Positions 57,582 to 64,000 of a stretch of 64,000 bases of DNA are shown here, piece after piece. The stretch is taken from NCBI RefSeq assembly GCF_000003855.2, contig NW_003101670.1, forward strand, positions 334,841-398,840, written 5' to 3'. Source of the stretch: Blastomyces gilchristii SLH14081. Its lineage: Eukaryota > Ascomycota > Eurotiomycetes > Onygenales > Ajellomycetaceae. Position 1 is the stretch's first letter. The number at the start of each line of letters is the position of its first letter. Below the pieces are notes generated by a model. That model ran no database searches. It had not been told where the DNA came from and worked only from the letters and a program-made list of their open reading frames with translations. The position numbers and the translations under genes were made by a program.

Positions 57582-59157
57582 TCATTTAATAGTTCTGAAA
57601 TTTGAGTTTTAAGATATTTGTTCTGTCCCGTGGAGGCTTGGGTGGTGGGGGGGCCAAGCCGTATTCTTTGAAGACCCTTGTTGGTTTTCGGGGGTTCTCT
57701 ATTTTTATTTTTGGCGTTTTTTTATACGAAGCGGGAGTCAGCAGTTTTAGAGCACACGCAATGCTCTGGACCCGGAGCTCTTTTTCCTTTTTTTGCCACA
57801 TCCCTTTGATTTGCAAAGGGCAATTCATGCCTTACTATATATATTAAAGAGTAGCTCGAGATACCAATACCAGTATACTGGTGAATACTGAATATGACTA
57901 GTTATACTTAAAAACTTTATATAATTCGCATGTTCCCCTCCGATTCCCGCCACGGAAGCCTCCAAGAGCTGTAAGCGCTGGGGGGGACAATTCTTCCCCC
58001 ATCGCGCATTGAGATTTGGAAGGATGCTACGGAGTAACTACTGTACTGGATCCTGGATCGGCCCCACGTAAAGAAACCCTCACCTCTAACTTTTTTACTA
58101 CAGCGTATGTAAATGTGGCTAAACAGTCTTCCGAACCGCGAGGAGCACACTGATCGCGATTATTGACACTCTACGGAGTACTGTGCCATTGAAGGGCGGA
58201 TCAGGGAGGGTAAGGAGGATAATTGCTACCACGTCGTCAGCCGTTATAAGCGCTAACTGGTAGTTAGTTAGCGAACGCCGAATTGAAGGGTTTAATGAAG
58301 ACTATAATAAGAGTGCAGACAGCATTACGCATAGTATTATTCCGAACTTTCTAGCCCAGGCTGGAGCGATGCAGCCCTACGTCTCCAAGGCTCGTCCGCT
58401 CACTCCGAGCAAACCAGCCAGCTCTTCCAGACGCGCTTCAAGGCTGGCTAGATCCAAAAAACCCCTTGTCGCTTCTCATGCCCTGATAAGGCTGGAAATC
58501 GAGGGTTGCGTTGTTGAAGTTGACGGTTCATGCTACTCCGTACTACGGAGTACTGTGCTACAGCATCCAACAACAAACATAACAGACTCTCAACATCTGC
58601 TCCACATTTGCAACAGAAAGGGACATTCTGTGTATTTGAATAACCTCTAGTTATTACAGCCCCGCTCCGTTGTGAAGAAATAAATACTCGCGCACGACGA
58701 CTTGTGCTAAGCCTGAAGAAGGTATCCGCTGCGCCAGACCCCGCCAGCCAGCTGCCCAGCATGGGTCTCTTGAACCATTGGCGCCGCTTGGGGCTTCCGG
58801 GTTCCCCAGAAGCCAACACGACTGGTTGGTTTGGCAATTGGCATGGGCTGATGGCCTGTCTACGGGCGTTACAGAGTGCAGAGTACTAATAAGAGAGGTT
58901 GGGGTCGGGCCAACTGTTTTTCGTTCCCTGCAGTCCAACCATGAAGAGTCCGAAACCCCTGCAAATCAAATTTGGCAATAATGTGATATTTGGACCCCAA
59001 AAGCGTTGTTTTCTTAGTTAATCATGAATAATGGGTGGCTGCTTGATATGGTCCTCGTTCAAGGACTTTTCTTCGTTCAGAAGAATAATAGTTAGCTGTT
59101 CCTCACACGAAACACTTCCCACATCCTCCTCCCCATTTTCCAGTTGACACATAAAAA
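57582..59157. other. 1.6 kb gene-poor stretch with four TACGGAGTA motifs
   Basis: No gene supported. Motif copies lie at 58028-58036, 58172-58180, 58534-58542 (reverse) and 58544-58552. A 93-codon frame at 58369-58650 overlaps two of these copies and has no recognisable product. Confidence 0.5.
58534..58552. repeat. perfect 9+1+9 inverted repeat of TACTCCGTA/TACGGAGTA
   Basis: Two copies of the dispersed 9-base motif face each other with one base between. ACTGTGC follows on the right, as it also does after the copy at 58172-58180. Confidence 0.9.
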
Positions 59158-60028
59158 ATGAGCCGCCAACGGAAGATAGTATGCTTCGGTTCTGCGGGTA
59201 ATCAGTTTGGCAACAATACGAAATGCCCAGATTCCGATTCTTGCTGTCAGACTACTGAGCAATGCCGACCGGATCGGTTGTGCTCCTCCAACAACGACCC
59301 AGATACTCTCATCCGCGCGCCATGCAGTGTCTACCCTTGGAACGGCAACTGTGCCAAAGTCTGTATAGAGGGTGAGTCGACCGTAGCGATCTATGAGAAA
59401 ATGGAAGCACCAAGATATATTTATATAGAAATATATCTCCTCTTTACCTGCACATGAGAGTTTCGTTTGCTAAAATTCCCCAAAATCAACAGAGGATTCG
59501 TCTGGATTCCTTCCACGAGTCAATATATGTGCAGACGGCAGTTACTGCTGCGTCAAAGATGCAACCTGCTGCGTCGACAAGCGTGGCTTTTTCCTGAACG
59601 ACGATGGAACAATTAAATCTCGCGCGAACGAAACCATGCCCGAGCCAACAAGCTCTAGCACAGAACCATCAGCCATCATCACCACCGCCGTACCTACCGA
59701 CGGGTCAATAACCGGCTCAATAACCACCAGCCCACCGGCGGCGACCTCATCTGCCGATAATCCGCAACCAGCATCGTCTGGATTGTCCCAACCAGCCAAA
59801 TTTGGTGTAGGATTCGGCGTTGCGTTCGGAGTAGTCTTCCTCTTTTTGATTGCATTTTTTGCCTGGCGCAAGCGACAGCAAAAGAACCGATTACAAATGA
59901 ACCCAGCGGCTTACCCGACCTACGGCCAAACAAGAAAGACGGGTGATGTACCAGTCGAATTGCCAGCTCCTAATAATCCCCCATTGTCCGAGCTCGATGG
60001 GTATTATTCCCAGGGTTCGAGGAAATGA
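59158..60028 (+). CDS. Cys-rich single-span membrane protein
   Basis: Two exons, 59158-59371 and 59493-60028, junction G|AG, 249 residues. The N-terminal part is rich in Cys (KCPDSDSCCQTTEQC, CSVYPWNGNCAKVC, then CADGSYCCVKDATCCVDKRG). A Ser/Thr/Pro-rich stalk (about 130-185) suited to O-glycosylation follows, then one membrane span at about 190-212 (GVGFGVAFGVVFLFLIAFFAW), a basic stop (RKRQQKNR) and a short tail. This layout, an extracellular Cys-rich head with stalk and single span, is common in fungal surface proteins. The oddity is that no signal peptide is seen at the chosen ATG, and an in-frame TAA lies two codons upstream, so a 5' exon may be missing or secretion uses the internal span. 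Confidence 0.72.
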
Positions 60029-61122
60029 GTTCTGTGTTTTTTGGGATTTGAATTTTCTGTTTTTTGAAAAGTTTCCTGCCATTGCAATTTACAAGGGAGA
60101 AACCGGAATCCACAAACTGCATATATGAGACTCGATGCGGACGGAGCTCTTTGATATCCTACGCATATATTTTCTCTTTCCGATAGCTTTGCAAAGCACA
60201 ACCTCACCTCGAACCTTCTTGCGAATGCATTGCTCTCATTATTTCGGTTTCATTCAACCTCACTCCTTTTATATTGTATTACGTCCGAGATTCCCCCGTC
60301 TGCTTTTCTTTTAACATTTAATTGTTTTCATATTGTTAACATTGCACTGGGATTTATAATTTTTTGTTGCTAAAATATTGCATCTACTTTTGTACATGTA
60401 CATATACTTGTATCTAAGGTCTATTGGGGGGTCCCGCGTTTTCAAAGTGAGGTTGGAACATTAAAAAAAACTCAATCTATTCATCTCAGAGGTGTCTAAA
60501 ACTCCTAATTGGATATACCCGGTTTTTTTCTCTCTGAGATTTTATGCTATACTTCAATGTATCCAACATCTCCTATCAACAAGGGCAGAACTCGGCTGGT
60601 TAGGACTTGACTTCATATCCAACTCTACGACGTTTCATTGATGCCCATGTTCAGACCTACCTAGGTATTGTTTTGCTCTTTCAGCGACATTAGTTGGTGT
60701 GTGGGATACAAGATTCAATCCTTTATCAAAAGCATTAAATAGACACTTTGATTCGCCATGCGTGAAAGTTTACCTGCTTGTTACTATTGCCTTCCAATCA
60801 AATCTGATTTGAGATGGCTCCCACACGAAGTATGAAAATGGGTCTTCGGCCTAGTTAGTGGAAATGATACCTGTTTGTTGAATCTAACGCATAAATAGGT
60901 TTCCCTAGGGCAAAGATGGCATTCCTTGAACAGAAGGAATATAGGGAGAATATATCTATATACATATATATTATTAAAAATTACAGAAGTCCCTGTTGAG
61001 CCGAGATTACCATCTGACCGACCTGATATATACATCTTCATCTAAAGTATGTACAGTACAACTAGTCCAACAAGAGCAAGTGAGAAAGCAATAAACTGCC
61101 CCATCCATCTATCATGGCCAAC
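60029..61122. other. intergenic, no gene seen
   Basis: AT-rich region between convergent genes, with a CCTACCTAGGTA string near 60656 and TATATA repeats near 60950. No gene seen. Confidence 0.5.
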
Positions 61123-62672
61123 CTACAACTTCGCCTTATTCTGACTCTGCTCCCACGCCTTCACAAGGGCGGCCTCCCCCTTAACCCTCCAATCCCTCCC
61201 CGCATCTATCATCCGCTGCACCTCCTCCAAACTCAACGACCCAATCTCGCCCAGCTCCTTCGTTACCGTCCCCCGGCCATCGCGATGAATATACAGCGCC
61301 TGCCCCGTCCGCTTCACACGACCATGCACAGCATCAAGACAAAAATCTGCCCAGCCGCGATAGCACCGCTTCCCAGCCGCAGAATCGCCAAAGATGAGCG
61401 CGAAGCAATGCGGCATGCCGTCGAATCGTTCGAGGACGGCCGTGCCGCCGGCCTCATGCACTTTTTTCGCCAGGTACGTGCCGTCGTCTTCGATCAGCTC
61501 TTCGCCGATGGTGATGAATATCGGTGGGGCGTCTTTCCATATCTCCTTCGGCCCGCTTAGGGGTGAGACGAAGGGGTGGGTTAGGATGTCTGCGTTGGCG
61601 TATAGCTCGGCGCGTGGTGGGGATGTGGGCCAGAAAGCGTCGTCGGGGAAAGGCATTGGTTTGAATTCTCGATTCGGGTCGTGGATTGGGATAAGGTAGT
61701 CTAGATGGAGGTTCTTGCTGGTCGATGGCAGGGAGAGTGTAATGTCGCCGAACGGGCTTGATGTCGCGACGCCTGCGGGAAGCTCGAGGGGTACGTCCTT
61801 CCCGTGAAACTGGATTGTTGGGTTAGGGGACATATGGCGGATTGTAAGGATGGTCTGTAGAAGTGCGAGAGAGAGTCCGCCGCCGGCTGAATCGCCGGCG
61901 AATACAATTTTGTTCGCAGGGACGGGGGTGTGCAGAGATCCTTCAGGCGGGGAGAGGAGATATAGATAGGCTACCAGCGCATCAAGGAGGGCTGCTGGGA
62001 ACGGGTTCTGGGGAGCCAGTCTGTAGCGGACAGAGAGACAGCGCCCGCCCGTTTCCTTAGCCAGTCTGGCCGTTGTTGGACGATGCGAGCATGGGTCCAT
62101 CAAACTGTGCATATGGGTTAACCGTTAAGTTCATCTTGCCCATGAAGGATTACAATCAAAACAGAAAATTGGGCCTACTAATATGCGCCGCCATGAAAAT
62201 AGAGAATCGTAACATCCTCCTTAACCTCCGCCATCATAGATTTATACTTCTCCGCTTCGGAGACATCTGGCTGCGGAGCCTTGGCATTCACTCCGCTCCG
62301 GTGCCCCGTCCACTCCGCCTCGACATCGGCCAGCTGGGGTACATCATACGTTTCATGGCCCTCCTTATGATGTTCAATAGCCTTGATCAAAGACTGCAGA
62401 ACAGAGGATTCAGCGGGCTTAGGCATTTTAATTTTCGACACCCACATTGGGCCTTTGATGCCGGGATCCTTCAAGGTGCTCCTCTGCGTTTTGCCCAATG
62501 GGTAATCAAACGAGATAAATGACCGGATCAAGTTGACTGTGAGCTCCACCTGCAAGTCCTGCTTGCCAGCAGCGGGAGAGCGCTTCAAAACATGCAAAAC
62601 GGTTACCTTTAGCAGAAGCGGGACGCGTGCCGCCAGCGCCTTGAGGGTGCTGAAATTGAGTTTCGCATCCAT
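61123..62672 (-). CDS. alpha/beta-hydrolase, HSL-type esterase/lipase
   Basis: Two exons on the minus strand, 62672-62179 and 62104-61123, 491 residues. The junction TA|T turns the apparent stop after HGGAY into YYLMDPCSHRP. The abhydrolase_3 family marks are all present: oxyanion-hole HGGAY at 160-164, the strand LSVRYRLAPQNPFPAAL, the nucleophile elbow GDSAGG with Ser237, an acid block (ITIGEELIEDDG) and the catalytic His in DGMPHCFAL. It hydrolyses ester bonds of an unknown lipid or small-molecule substrate. The N-terminal 150 residues form a cap region with a slightly hydrophobic helix but no clear signal peptide. It lies upstream of no partner gene; the GMC oxidoreductase on the same strand is 590 bases away. 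Confidence 0.88.
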
Positions 62673-63261
62673 GGTTTATGGAGAAAGACCTAGGGGTTCA
62701 CCAAGAATGGAAAATGCACATCTATCTCTGGAAGATATTGATTTTCTTGCTCTGGGTTAGTTTGGGTGCGTTGGCAGCATATATACTGGTTTCTTTAACT
62801 TTAGTTACCAAGGTAAAGTAACTAACCAGGTTAACTTAACCATCCCCGCTTTTACGAGCAAACCAGAATTACTAATCAGAGGTGGTAGAAGATCGCCTTA
62901 CGCAGTAGTTCGCTGTTGGCGGCTCTGAGTTCGTGAAGCTTTTGCACATCAAGAGATGTACGGAGTATTCTCTTCCTAAAAGAATAATAGTGGCTCTTGG
63001 CCGCGTGGAGATAGCCCTGGGTTGACGCCTATCAACCATGTTGTATCATCGAAGCTTTTGAATATTTATAGATAGTTACCGAGTAACTTAAGCATATTTA
63101 AAGTTTCAACGTGTGAATTGAACTAACTGAATTAATGTTGAGGCTGACCAGGACTAAGCACTGTAATTCAATTTCATCTCAATGGTTCCTGACGAATGCA
63201 TTGTTGGTCGCTTCACCGGCTACACCCTTAATTCATATAAAGTAGACCTTGAGCACGCGAA
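62673..63261. other. intergenic between two same-strand genes
   Basis: Promoter of the esterase gene and 3' region of the GMC oxidoreductase gene. One TACGGAGTA motif lies at 62959-62967. Confidence 0.5.
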
Positions 63262-64000
63262 TTAGACGGTGTAAGGGATACCTAGCTCTCTCGCAATGAT
63301 GCTCGCGGCTTTCTCTCCAATAGCAAGTGCAGTCGAGTAGGTGTTTGCTGCTACATTGCTTGGGCATATCGAGAGATCTATGGGAGCCAGCCATTCATCA
63401 GCAATATGTATACTAGGGGGAAAACAAAATTATATCAAGAAAATCAAAGCCTAAAAGACTTACCGACGACTTTTAGGTTTTTAACACCATAGACATTCAA
63501 GTCTTTGTCTACTACTCCTCCGTCCTCCCGTGGTTTCATTGCACACGTGCTCATACTATGCCATGTGGTGGTGAGATTCTCACGGATGCACTCTTCGATG
63601 GCTTTATTGTCTGCTTCTGAGTATTCTATCGGCACTGGGTATCCCTTCGCCTTAGAAGCCGCGTCCACTACCTCAGGGTCTGCCTTTGATCTTGGAGGAA
63701 AGGCCGGATGACCAACGTGGTGCGGGCCGTTGTAATATGGTAGCCTGCGCGCGATTTCTCGTTGTTTCTTATATCCCCATACTAGCTTCATTATGTCTGC
63801 GGGATGATTGAGAAAACCGGCATCAAACTCTGGAGTATCGGTGACGGATTTGCCCGTAATGTGGATTGACCCCCGTGAGTAAGGATATGCGGTATATGAA
63901 ACCATAGAGAAATATTGCCCCTCGACTGGTGGTCCCTTTCGTGCTAGATTTGCCGCGATTGCGCACATAAGCATTAAGGGCCTAGTTTCTCTGTGACGGA
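63262..64000 (-). CDS. GMC oxidoreductase, C-terminal part (cut by window edge)
   Basis: The last exon 63377-63262 joins with codon G|AT to an exon 64000-63464 that is open to the window end. The visible part, about 217 residues, is the C-terminal half of a glucose-methanol-choline oxidoreductase, a FAD enzyme that oxidises an alcohol. Marks are AYPYSRGSIHITGKS, FDAGFLNHPADIMKLVWGYKKQREI, the active-site block TTTWHSMSTCAMKPREDGGVVD with its catalytic His, and the final VVDLSICPSNVAANTYSTALAIGEKAASIIARELG. The form is closest to alcohol (methanol-type) oxidase-like members, but the N-terminal half with the FAD-binding loop lies outside. It ends in PYTV, not a clear peroxisome signal. Confidence 0.9.

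Noticed and set aside
58369..58650. 93-codon plus-strand frame
   Set aside because: It runs through two TACGGAGTA motif copies and has no recognisable family.

Overview
The window is nuclear DNA of a filamentous ascomycete. The genes carry many short introns (about 50-250 bp, GT..AG), there is no operon structure, and intergenic DNA is rich in pyrimidine tracts and microsatellites. Protein features (a LaeA-like methyltransferase, Atg11, a CENP-H-like protein, an Ubp16-like protease, a class II aldolase) fit Eurotiomycetes. I infer Onygenales as the likeliest order, but this comes from general resemblance and not from a search. Most exon models below were built by hand: splice sites were chosen so that reading phase is kept across each junction.

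Layout. 0.3-4.1 kb: a small AT-hook protein and a membrane-anchored ubiquitin protease. 7.1-10 kb: a many-exon methyltransferase and a tRNA-Arg(UCG). 12.3-13.6 kb: fructose-bisphosphate aldolase. 15.1-16.0 kb: a broken alpha/beta-hydrolase pseudogene. 18.0-25.3 kb: a CSC1/TMEM63-type channel, a small single-span membrane protein and a Q/P/H-rich protein with a tiny last exon. 25.9-31 kb: an accessory, AT-rich stretch with a 703 bp inverted-repeat transposon (42 bp perfect terminal repeats, 10 bp target duplication), unassigned Cys-rich reading frames and a predicted small secreted protein without recognised relatives. 31.2-36.1 kb: a DUF3445 (heme-dependent N-demethylase-like) protein, homoserine dehydrogenase, and a divergently transcribed CCDC174-like protein. 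37.2-42.8 kb: Atg11 and, divergently, a CENP-H-like kinetochore protein. 46.5-47.2 kb: the HMG-box protein Nhp6. 49.7-57.6 kb: an eight-exon protein of unknown function, a two-span membrane protein and a two-span acidic protein with weak resemblance to spindle-pole proteins. 59.2-64 kb: a Cys-rich single-span protein, an HSL-type esterase/lipase, and the 3' part of a GMC oxidoreductase cut by the window edge.

Most genes are conserved housekeeping genes with unrelated jobs (glycolysis, threonine/methionine synthesis, autophagy, chromatin, kinetochore). The esterase and GMC oxidoreductase at the right end lie on the same strand, but nothing shows a pathway. The least ordinary signals are the inverted-repeat element at 26 kb with its repeated GACCTCG ends, the orphan secreted protein beside it, and a 9-base motif (TACGGAGTA) present about twenty times more often than chance.
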